Part shown: positions 41,996 to 48,863 of the stretch, one piece after another | Layout of the letters: the number at the start of each line of letters is the position of its first letter | Position numbering within the stretch: the stretch's first letter is position 1 | From: UBA4615 sp046046245 | Lineage (GTDB): Bacteria > Pseudomonadota > Gammaproteobacteria > Burkholderiales > Burkholderiaceae_E | Direction of reading: 5' to 3' | Length of the DNA: 64,000 bases | NCBI GenBank assembly: GCA_046046245.1 | Contig: JBJOKE010000003.1 | Location: 62,001 to 126,000, forward strand | Notes under the pieces: model-generated | Seen by the model: only the letters and a program-made list of their open reading frames with translations | What the model was told of the DNA's origin: nothing | The model's database searches: none | Position numbers and translations under genes: made by a program

Positions 41996-42253
41996 ATGAA
42001 GACTTGGCCCGTCCAGGATGCGAAGGCGAGGTTCAGCGAGTTCCTCGAGACCTGTCTCTCGGAGGGTCCGCGACTCGTCACCCGACGCGGCGCCGAGGCG
42101 GCCGTGCTGGTCTCCATCGAGCAGTGGCGCCGGCTGCAGGCGCAGGCGCGGTGCTCGCTGAAGTCGGTGCTGATGGCCGAGGAACCGCGGGTCGAGTTCA
42201 CGGTGCCGCCGCGAGGACGGGCGCGACGCCGACCGCCGATCGCGGGCGACTGA
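41996..42253 (+). CDS. Phd/YefM-family antitoxin (toxin partner broken)
   Basis: An 85-residue Phd-type antitoxin beginning MKTWPVQDAKARFSEFLETC, followed by GPRLVTRRGAEAAVLVSIEQWRRL, the classical family pattern. The tail is basic and proline-rich rather than acidic. It appears intact and could still bind its operator, a tandem repeat just upstream. Its toxin partner begins three bases after its stop but has lost its centre, so the antitoxin is now without a working toxin. It may remain as an antidote to an incoming related toxin. Confidence 0.88.
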   Translation: MKTWPVQDAKARFSEFLETCLSEGPRLVTRRGAEAAVLVSIEQWRRLQAQARCSLKSVLMAEEPRVEFTVPPRGRARRRPPIAGD

Positions 42254-42255
42254 CG

Positions 42256-42559
42256 ATGTTCCTGCTCGACACGAACGTCGTCTCCGAGCTCAGGCGCCCG
42301 CGCCCAGGACCCGCCGAAGGCGCAGGCGCTGCAGCGCTGGCTCGATGCGCTCGAAGCGCAGTACGCCGTGCTGCCGATGGATGCACGGACGTTCAGGGAA
42401 GGGGCGCGGCTGATGCACGGCCGCTCCGACACGCTCTACGAGGACGCGATGATCGCCGCCACGGCGCGCGTCCACGGCCTGACGGTCGTGACCCGGAACG
42501 TCGCGGATTTCAGGGTGTTCGGCGTCGCGGTGCTGAATCCGTTCGAGACCCGGCGATGA
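42256..42559 (+). pseudogene. PIN-domain toxin gene with internal deletion
   Basis: ATG at 42256 opens MFLLDTNVVSELRRPRP, the start of a VapC/FitB-like PIN ribonuclease including the first active-site Asp and Glu. Near 42305 the frame changes; in the new frame the end of a PIN protein is read: AQALQRWLDALEAQYAVLP, EGARLMHGRSDTLYEDAMIA, and TVVTRNVADFRVFGVAVLNPF to the TGA at 42557-42559. The central helices with the second acidic residue are missing, so no active toxin can be made. The break is close to the 5' end, as in the other PIN remnant at 32.3 kb. Confidence 0.8.
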
Positions 42560-42565
42560 CGGCGG

Positions 42566-43540
42566 TCAGTCGCCCTTGATCCCGTTCGTCCTCACCACCC
42601 GCCCCCACTTCTCCATCTCCGCCCGCACGAAGCCCGCGAACGCCTCGGGCGTGCCGGGCCGCGGCTCGGCGCCGCGCGCGAGCAGCGCCTCGCGCGCCTC
42701 CGGCGCGGCGAGCGCCTTCACGATCTCCGCGTTCAGTCGGCGCACCACCTCGGCGGGCGTGCCGGTGGGCACCAGGAAGCCCGACCACGAATACGCGTCG
42801 TAGCCGGGCAGCCCGGCCTCGGGCGCGCTCGGTACGTCGGGCAGCAGCGGCGAGCGCGCGGCCTGGGCGACGCCCAGCGCCTTGACCTTGCCCGCGGTCA
42901 CCTGCGGCACGGCGGTGGGCGCGTCGGCGAACATCAGCGGGATCTGGCCGCCGAGCACGTCGGTCATCGCGGGCGCGCTGCCCTTGTAGGGCACGTGGAC
43001 GAGGTCGGTGCCGGTCAGCGTCCGGAAGAGCTCGCCCGCGAGGTGGGTGCCGCCGCCGTTGCCGGCGGAGCCGAACGACAGGCGCCCCGGATTCGCCTTC
43101 GCGTAGGCGGCGAGCTCCGCCAGCGATCCCACGGGCACCGACGGATGCGCGACCACCACGATCGGGAAGATCGCGCCCATCGACGCCGGCACGAAGTCGC
43201 GCGCGAAGTCGTACGGCAGCTTCGGGTTCAGGCTCGGCAGCACGGCGTGGCCGATCGAGCAGACGAACACGGTGTAGCCGTCGGCGGGCGCGCGCGCCGC
43301 GTGCTCGGCGCCGACGATGCCGCCCGCCCCCGCGCGGTTCTCCACGGTCACCGGCTGGCCGAGCCCGGCGGCGAGCCGCGGCGCGACCACGCGCGCGACC
43401 GCGTCCACCGGCCCGCCCGGCGGGAACGGCACGACGAGGCGCAGCGGACGCTCGGGCCACGACTGCGCGCGCGCCGCGCCGGCGAGCCCGAGGGCCAGGA
43501 TCGCGGCGGCCAGCACCGCACGCAGGAAGGGTCTCGTCAC
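42566..43540 (-). CDS. Bug/TctC-family periplasmic solute-binding protein
   Basis: A 324-residue receptor, GTG start at 43540, with leader LRAVLAAAILALGLAGAARA and mature start QSWPERPLRLVVPFPPGGPVD. The blocks GQPVTVENRAGAGG, APADGYT and HVPYKGSAPAMTDVLGG are standard. It lies downstream of the nitrilase-type gene on the same strand with a 29-base gap and probably ends the amidase/nitrilase operon, giving that operon two Bug proteins. Two receptors may mean two related substrates. Confidence 0.93.
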   Translation of the reverse strand: MTRPFLRAVLAAAILALGLAGAARAQSWPERPLRLVVPFPPGGPVDAVARVVAPRLAAGLGQPVTVENRAGAGGIVGAEHAARAPADGYTVFVCSIGHAVLPSLNPKLPYDFARDFVPASMGAIFPIVVVAHPSVPVGSLAELAAYAKANPGRLSFGSAGNGGGTHLAGELFRTLTGTDLVHVPYKGSAPAMTDVLGGQIPLMFADAPTAVPQVTAGKVKALGVAQAARSPLLPDVPSAPEAGLPGYDAYSWSGFLVPTGTPAEVVRRLNAEIVKALAAPEAREALLARGAEPRPGTPEAFAGFVRAEMEKWGRVVRTNGIKGD

Positions 43541-43569
43541 GGTGCACTCCTCGGGTTGCGGACGCGCAT

Positions 43570-44388
43570 TCAGCGCTCCGGATCGACCTCGCGCGTCACC
43601 GCGCCGTACAGGTCCGGCCGCCGGTCGCGACGGCTCGGGAACGCGATCCGCGCCTTCTCCAGCACGGCGTGCTCGATGTCCGCCACCAGCAGCGCCTCGG
43701 TGGCGTGGTCGGCCGACGCGAGCACGCGGCCCTCGGGATCGACGATCAGGCTGCCGCCGCCCATGTCCCAGTCGCCCTCGCGGCCCACCTTGTTCGCGGC
43801 CAGCAGGTAGCAGCCGTTCTCGAACGCGCGGGTGCGCAGCAGCTCCTGGAACATGTGGACGCGCGGCGTGGCATAGGGCGCGACCAGCAGCTCGGCGCCC
43901 GCCACCGCGAGCGACCGCGCGGTCTCGGGGAAGGCCATGTCGTAGCAGATGCCGATGCCGATCCGCCAGTCGTCGAGCCGGTAGGTGTCGAAGCGCGAGC
44001 CGTAGCGGAAGTAGAGCTTCTCGAGGCTCATCACGCCGGCGGGATGGGTCTTGCGGTACTTGTGGACGATCGCGCCGTCGCGGTCGAGCTGCAGGGCGGT
44101 GTCGTAGTAGAGGCCGGCCTCCACGCGCTCGTAGATCGTGGCGATCACGGCGATCCGGTGCTTCACCGCGGCCTCGCGGATGGCGCTCATCGTCGGCCCG
44201 TCGTCGGGCTCGGCGGCCTCGAACCAGCGGACGTCGCGGTACTGCGCGAAGAAGATGTTGTTGAAGAACTCGGGCAGCACCACGAGCGAGGCGCCGCGCG
44301 CGGCGGCCTCGGCGATGCGGGCGCAGGCGCGCCGCACGTTGTCGGCCACGTCGGGGCCGCTGTTCATCTGCACGCTCGCGACTCTCAT
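43570..44388 (-). CDS. Nitrilase-superfamily carbon-nitrogen hydrolase
   Basis: A 272-residue member of the carbon-nitrogen hydrolase superfamily with the complete catalytic triad: E40 (LVVLPEFF), K113 (HKYRKTHP) and C148 (IGICYDMAFPE). The KxxKTHP form and the FPETARSLA segment resemble N-carbamoyl amine/amide hydrolases more than true nitrilases. It likely removes an amide or carbamoyl group in the cytoplasm. The amidase gene lies 19 bases upstream on the same strand, suggesting two successive amide hydrolyses of one imported nitrogen compound. Confidence 0.91.
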   Translation of the reverse strand: MRVASVQMNSGPDVADNVRRACARIAEAAARGASLVVLPEFFNNIFFAQYRDVRWFEAAEPDDGPTMSAIREAAVKHRIAVIATIYERVEAGLYYDTALQLDRDGAIVHKYRKTHPAGVMSLEKLYFRYGSRFDTYRLDDWRIGIGICYDMAFPETARSLAVAGAELLVAPYATPRVHMFQELLRTRAFENGCYLLAANKVGREGDWDMGGGSLIVDPEGRVLASADHATEALLVADIEHAVLEKARIAFPSRRDRRPDLYGAVTREVDPER

Positions 44389-44407
44389 CGCTCTCTCGTC
44401 TCCTCGG

Positions 44408-45817
44408 TCATCCGATCGCCGGCTCGGGCGGGCGGCGCCGGTGCCAGTCGGTCAGGGTCTGGAAGGCCTCGGCCACGGCGAGCAGGCGCTCGTCGTCGTA
44501 CGGTCGACCCAGCAGCTGCATGCCCAGCGGCAGGCCCTCGTCGTCGAGGCCGCAGGGCAGCGCGACCGCGGGGCAGCCGAGGTAGTTGAACGGTCGGGTC
44601 CAGTCGCCGATGCGGGCCCAGATCGACTCGAGATTCGTGTCGTCGGGCTCGAGCTCGGCGATCGGCGGCGCGCCGCGCCAGTAGGTCGGCAGGTGCAGCA
44701 CGTCGCAGCGCGAGAACACGGCCTGCGAGAAGGTCTCGGCCACGCGGCCGCGCAGCGCCAGCGCGTCGATGTAGTCGCGCGCGGACACGGTCAGGCCGAC
44801 GCCGAAGCGGAACCGCGGGATGCGGCCGTAGCGCGACGGATCGCGCTCGAGCCACTCGGCGTGGGCCGCGGCCGACTCGGCGCGGGTGATCGTCCCGCCG
44901 AGCGCGAGCGACTCGGTCACCCAGGGCAGCTCGACCTCGACGATCGCGGCACCGGCCTGCCGCATCGTGTCGAGGCTGCGTTCGAAGGCCGCCCGCGCGG
45001 CGCCCTCGGGCGCGGGCGCGAAGGGCGCGCGCGGCACGCCGATCCGCAGGCCGGCGAACGAGGCGGGCGGCCGGGGCCGCGCGGCGCCGTCGGCGCGGGT
45101 GCCCGCGTCGCGCGGGTCGGGTCCGGCGAGGAGGGAGAACAGCAGGCGGCAGTCGCGCGCGGAGCGGGCCATCGGACCGACCGCGTCCATCGAGGGCGCG
45201 AGCGGCATCGTGCCGTGGCGGCTGATGCGGCCGCGGGTGGGGAACAGCGCGGTCACGCCGCACATCGCGGCCGGCAGCCGCACGGATCCGCCGGTGTCGG
45301 AGCCCAGCGCGCCGAGCACGAGGCCCGCCGCGAGCGCCGCGCCCGGGCCGCTGGACGAGCCGCCGGGGATGCGCTCGGGATTCCACGGATTGCGGCAGGG
45401 GCCGAAGTGCTCGTTGTGCCCGGTCGGCCCGGCGGCGAACTCGGTCATGTGCAGGCGCCCCAGGCAGGCGGCGCCCGCACCCAGGATCCGCTCGACCGTG
45501 GTCGCGGTCTCGGTCGCGACCCAGTCGCGCCGGATCGCGGATCCGCAGGCGCTCACCCGCCCGGCGCGGTAGAACATGTCCTTGAAGCCGAACGGGATGC
45601 CGTCGAGCGGCCGGGGCGCGTGGCCCGCGGCCCGCCTCGCGTCGGCCGCCCCGGCGGCCTCGAGCGCGGCCTCGGGCTCGATCGCCACGAAGGCGTTGAG
45701 CCGCGGCTGGGCCCGGTCGGCGCGCGCCAGCGCGGCGGCGACCAGTTCGCGGGCGCAGACCTCGCCGCGGGCGAGCGCCTCGCGCGCGGCGACGATGTCG
45801 TCGAACGCGTCGGTCAT
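44408..45817 (-). CDS. Amidase-signature-family amidohydrolase
   Basis: A 469-residue amidase-signature enzyme. The Ser-cisSer-Lys triad is visible: K79 in GIPFGFKDMF, the cis-serine in GGSSSGPGAALAAG (154-156) and S178 in GSDTGGSVRLPA. Such enzymes split amides, ureides or biuret-like compounds. It begins in an ATGA overlap with a 67-residue protein, the same arrangement as AtzE and its small partner AtzG in cyanuric acid breakdown, although the small protein here is not clearly AtzG-like. It is followed by a nitrilase-type hydrolase. The operon therefore looks built to strip nitrogen from an amide-rich acid. Confidence 0.93.
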   Translation of the reverse strand: MTDAFDDIVAAREALARGEVCARELVAAALARADRAQPRLNAFVAIEPEAALEAAGAADARRAAGHAPRPLDGIPFGFKDMFYRAGRVSACGSAIRRDWVATETATTVERILGAGAACLGRLHMTEFAAGPTGHNEHFGPCRNPWNPERIPGGSSSGPGAALAAGLVLGALGSDTGGSVRLPAAMCGVTALFPTRGRISRHGTMPLAPSMDAVGPMARSARDCRLLFSLLAGPDPRDAGTRADGAARPRPPASFAGLRIGVPRAPFAPAPEGAARAAFERSLDTMRQAGAAIVEVELPWVTESLALGGTITRAESAAAHAEWLERDPSRYGRIPRFRFGVGLTVSARDYIDALALRGRVAETFSQAVFSRCDVLHLPTYWRGAPPIAELEPDDTNLESIWARIGDWTRPFNYLGCPAVALPCGLDDEGLPLGMQLLGRPYDDERLLAVAEAFQTLTDWHRRRPPEPAIG

Positions 45818-46017
45818 CGGTCCGCGCCCGGACCGTGCCGCGCGATCCAGCGCTCGAAGTGCGAGGCCTCGTCGTCGAAGCGGCGGAACGCACGCATCGA
45901 CTGCACGATGCCGCGCAGTCCGGTGGCCGCCGACGCGACCGCCTGCCGCTCGGCCGCCTCGGACGGCGGCCGGGCCGGCGGATCCGGGAGATCGGCAGCC
46001 CGCCCGGCGGCGCTCAT
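45814..46017 (-). CDS. 67-residue protein between Bug and amidase genes
   Basis: A small protein starting at ATG 46017. It has overlaps of four bases with the Bug gene upstream and the amidase downstream, so it is held firmly in the operon. The first half is Ala/Pro-rich; the second half is a charged helix (GIVQSMRAFRRFDDEASHFERWI). I do not recognise a family. By position it could be a small partner of the amidase, as AtzG is of AtzE, but the sequence lacks the features I would expect of that family. Confidence 0.6.
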   Translation of the reverse strand: MSAAGRAADLPDPPARPPSEAAERQAVASAATGLRGIVQSMRAFRRFDDEASHFERWIARHGPGADR

Positions 46018-46991
46018 TCGACGGGGATCCCGGCGCGCTTCACCACGTCGGCCCACTTCGCGAGCTCGGCGCGGACGAAGGCCTGGTACTCGGCGGGCGA
46101 GAGGTCGCGCGGCGCGAAGCCCAGCTGCTGCAGCCGGGCCGACACCTCGGGCGAGGCCATGATCGCGCGCAGCTCGCGCGACAGGCGCTCGGCGATCGGC
46201 GCGGGCAGGCCGGCCGGCGCGGAGATGCCGAACCACGAGGCCGCCTCGTAGCCGGCGGCGCCGCCCTCGGCGAGGGTCGGCACCTCGGGCATCGCGGGCG
46301 AGCGCGCGGCGCTGGTCACCGCGATCGCGCGCAGCTGGCCGGCCCTGATCGCGGCGGCCACCGCGGGCACGCCGTCGAACACCGCGGGGATCTGGTTGCC
46401 GATCGCATCGGCCATCGCGGGCGCCGAACCCTTGTACGGGACGTGCTGCAGCTTCACGCCGGCGACCACGTTGAGCAGCTCGCCCGCCAGGTGCGCGGAG
46501 GTGCCGATGCCGCCCGAGCCGAACAGCAGGCCGGGCCGCGCACGCGCCTGAGCGATGAATTCGGCCGGGGTCGCGGCCGGGAACGACGGATGCACGACGA
46601 GCACGTTCGCGACGGTGCCGATCAGCGAGAGGTGGGTGAAGTCGCGGTCCGGGTCGTAGGGCATCGCGCGGCGCAGCGCCGGGCCGCTGCCGTTCGACGC
46701 GATGTTCGAGACCACCAGGGTGTAGCCGTCGGGCGCGGCCTTCGCGACCGCGTCGGCGCCGATCGCGCCGCCCGCGCCCGGGCGGTTCTCGACGACCATC
46801 GGCCGGCCGAGCGCGGTGCCCAGCCGCTCGGCGACGAGCCGCGCGACGATGTCGGTGGTGCCGCCGGGCGGAAAGGGCACCACCAGCTTCACCGGCCGGT
46901 TGGGATAGTCCTGCGCCCGCACGCCGGCGCATGCGACGAGCAGGCCCGCCGCCACCAGGGCCGCGCGCACCGCGGCCTGTCTCCGCTTCAT
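46014..46991 (-). CDS. Bug/TctC-family periplasmic solute-binding protein
   Basis: A 325-residue receptor from ATG 46991 after a GGGAGACGAGG ribosome site. The leader RAALVAAGLLVACAGVRAQ is followed by DYPNRPVKLVVPFPPGGTTD; GRPMVVENRPGAGG, APDGYT and LQHVPYKGSAPAMADAIGN are present. It is the second gene of the operon that starts with the cupin and continues to the amidase, so its ligand is probably the amidase substrate. Compared with the copy at 42.6 kb it shares the HVPYKGSAPAM block and may bind a related compound. Confidence 0.93.
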   Translation of the reverse strand: MKRRQAAVRAALVAAGLLVACAGVRAQDYPNRPVKLVVPFPPGGTTDIVARLVAERLGTALGRPMVVENRPGAGGAIGADAVAKAAPDGYTLVVSNIASNGSGPALRRAMPYDPDRDFTHLSLIGTVANVLVVHPSFPAATPAEFIAQARARPGLLFGSGGIGTSAHLAGELLNVVAGVKLQHVPYKGSAPAMADAIGNQIPAVFDGVPAVAAAIRAGQLRAIAVTSAARSPAMPEVPTLAEGGAAGYEAASWFGISAPAGLPAPIAERLSRELRAIMASPEVSARLQQLGFAPRDLSPAEYQAFVRAELAKWADVVKRAGIPVE

Positions 46992-47034
46992 CCTCGTCTC
47001 CCTGGATCGTCGAACGCGGCCGGGCCCCGGGGCC

Positions 47035-47547
47035 CTAGCCGAAGAAGCGGCCGGCATCGCGCACCGGCGGCACGGTCCGGTTCTCGGCCGAATCGCCGTG
47101 CATCGGCGCACCGTCGATGTCGATCCGCGTGGGCCTCGGCATGCGGTGGTTGGCCGGCGTGCCGACGCGCAGCAGCACCAGCGCCTCGCCTTCCTGAGCG
47201 TGGAACCGGTAGAAGCTGCCGCGCGGCAGCATGATCCCCTGCAGCGGGCCGAGCACCACCTGCTCGCCCGCGGGGCCGTGGAACTGCGCGCGGCCGGCGA
47301 GGACGACGAACGCATGGTCCTCCTGCGGATGCGCGTGCAGCTCGTTCTCGCCGCCGGACGCATAGACCTTCAGCACCAGCGTGAGCGCGTCGGTGGCGGC
47401 GAGCGGCGTGTCGCTGCGACCCTGCGTGAGCAGCTCGGTGCGCAGCGTGAAGGCGCTGGGCGTGGTGCGCTCGGCGTAGGACCGCAGCTTGGCCCAGATG
47501 TCGGTCACGCTCTCGGCGACCGGCATGTCTCGCGGTTCCAGGCTCAC
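47035..47547 (-). CDS. Cupin-domain protein
   Basis: A 170-residue single-domain cupin. The metal-binding motif appears as H71-A-H73-P-Q-E-D-H78, followed by FVVLAGRAQFHG, and the second motif includes LPRGSFYRFHA. GTG at 47547 is chosen as the start because GGAGA lies eight bases before it. Small cupins next to catabolic genes can be dioxygenases, isomerases or ligand sensors; this one has a plausible metal site but no family clue. It is the first gene of the operon leading to the amidase and is divergent from the acyl-CoA dehydrogenase gene. Confidence 0.85.
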   Translation of the reverse strand: MSLEPRDMPVAESVTDIWAKLRSYAERTTPSAFTLRTELLTQGRSDTPLAATDALTLVLKVYASGGENELHAHPQEDHAFVVLAGRAQFHGPAGEQVVLGPLQGIMLPRGSFYRFHAQEGEALVLLRVGTPANHRMPRPTRIDIDGAPMHGDSAENRTVPPVRDAGRFFG

Positions 47548-47635
47548 GTCGTGTCTCCTCGTCGGGCGGGCGCCGGCCGAATCGAGTCTCCGAGCGCCCC
47601 GCTGCACTGTCAAGGCGAGGCGCGCGAACACCCCC

Positions 47636-47651
47636 TTCCGGAATTCCGAAT
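47636..47651. promoter_or_regulatory. TTCCGGAATTCCGAAT element in divergent control region
   Basis: An AT-rich, partly palindromic word 59 bases before the acyl-CoA dehydrogenase start at 47711 and 88 before the cupin start. It resembles the elements at 29016-29027 and 54689-54698, which sit at almost the same distance before other catabolic genes. It may be a regulator site or part of a promoter. Confidence 0.4.
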
Positions 47652-47710
47652 GGCCCGGGGCCCGGCGCGCCGGCATCATCGGCGGTCCCGTCACCGCACC
47701 GACCCCCGCC

Positions 47711-48859
47711 GTGGACTTCACCCTCAGCGCCGAGCAGACCGCCTTCCGCGACGCCGTGCTCGGCTTCTCGCGCCGTCACCTGGCCGAGGGCGCGCACGCG
47801 CGCGCGCACGCCACCGAGTATCCGTGGGACGTCGCGAAGCTCATGGCGGACCAGGGGCTGCTCGGCATCGCGTTCCGGCCGGAGGACGGCGGCCAGGGCG
47901 GCACGCTGATGGACGCGGTGCTCGCGATCGAGGCGGTCGCCTCGGTCTGCCCGCGCAGCGCGGACGTCGTGCAGGCGGGCAACTTCGGCCCGATCCGGGT
48001 GCTCGCGGAGTACGCCACGCCGGCGCAGAAGGAGCGCTTCCTCGCGCCGCTGCTGCGCGGCGAGACGGTGATCTCGGTGGGCATGACCGAGCCCGAGGCG
48101 GGCTCGGCGGTCACCGACCTGAAGACCACGGCCACGGCCGACGGGGACGGGGTGCGCATCAACGGCACGAAGGTCTTCACCTCGCACGCCTGGTACGCGG
48201 ACGTGATCCTCACCTACGTGCGCTTCGGCCCGGGCGTGGGCGGCATCGGCTCGGTGCTGATCGACCCGAAGAGCCCGGGCGTGCGCTTCGGCAAGCGCAC
48301 CGCGTTCATGTCCGGCGAGGAATGGGCGCAGGTCTACTTCGACGACGTCCACGTGCCGGCGGACCGCATCCTGCTGCGCGAGGGCGGCTTCAAGCGGCAG
48401 ATCGCGGGCTTCAACGTCGAGCGGCTGGGCAACGCGTCGCGCTCGCTCGCGCTGGGCCGCTACGCGTTCGAGGTGGCGCGCGAGTGGGCGATGCACCGCA
48501 GGCAGTTCGGCCGGCCGCTGGCGGAGTTCCAGGGGCTGCAGTGGAAGTTCGCCGACATGAAGATCAAGCTCGACGCGGCACAGCTGCTGCTCTACCGCGC
48601 GGCCACCAACGCGGACACCGGCCTGCCCTCGCCCGACGAGACCGCGATCGCGAAGGCCTTCTGCAACCAGACCGGCTTCGACGTGGCCAACGAGGCGCTG
48701 CAGGTGCTGGGCGGCACGGGCTACAGCCAGGACACGCTGGTGGAGTACTGCCTGCGGCGCTGCCGCGGCTGGATGATCGCCGGCGGCTCGATCGAGATCC
48801 TGAAGAACCGCATCGCCGAGGGCGTGTTCGGCCGCACGTTCCCGCAGCGGGCGGGCTGA
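47711..48859 (+). CDS. Acyl-CoA dehydrogenase
   Basis: A complete 382-residue FAD acyl-CoA dehydrogenase, GTG start at 47711 because family sequence (VDFTLSAEQTAFRDAV) begins there. FAD-binding blocks SVGMTEPEAGSAVTDLKT and NGTKVFTSHAWYADVI are present, as is LQVLGGTGYSQDTLVE. The usual catalytic glutamate block (YEGTxEI) reads IAGGSIEI, so the base must be placed elsewhere, as in some long-chain or isovaleryl-type members, or lost. Five bases later the acyl-CoA synthetase gene begins. The pair would activate a carboxylic acid and desaturate its CoA ester. Confidence 0.93.
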   Translation: MDFTLSAEQTAFRDAVLGFSRRHLAEGAHARAHATEYPWDVAKLMADQGLLGIAFRPEDGGQGGTLMDAVLAIEAVASVCPRSADVVQAGNFGPIRVLAEYATPAQKERFLAPLLRGETVISVGMTEPEAGSAVTDLKTTATADGDGVRINGTKVFTSHAWYADVILTYVRFGPGVGGIGSVLIDPKSPGVRFGKRTAFMSGEEWAQVYFDDVHVPADRILLREGGFKRQIAGFNVERLGNASRSLALGRYAFEVAREWAMHRRQFGRPLAEFQGLQWKFADMKIKLDAAQLLLYRAATNADTGLPSPDETAIAKAFCNQTGFDVANEALQVLGGTGYSQDTLVEYCLRRCRGWMIAGGSIEILKNRIAEGVFGRTFPQRAG

Positions 48860-48863
48860 CCCG

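Noticed and set aside
45814..46017. Calling the 67-residue protein AtzG (DUF4089).
   Set aside because: Only the position before an amidase supports it; the sequence does not show the pattern I associate with that family.
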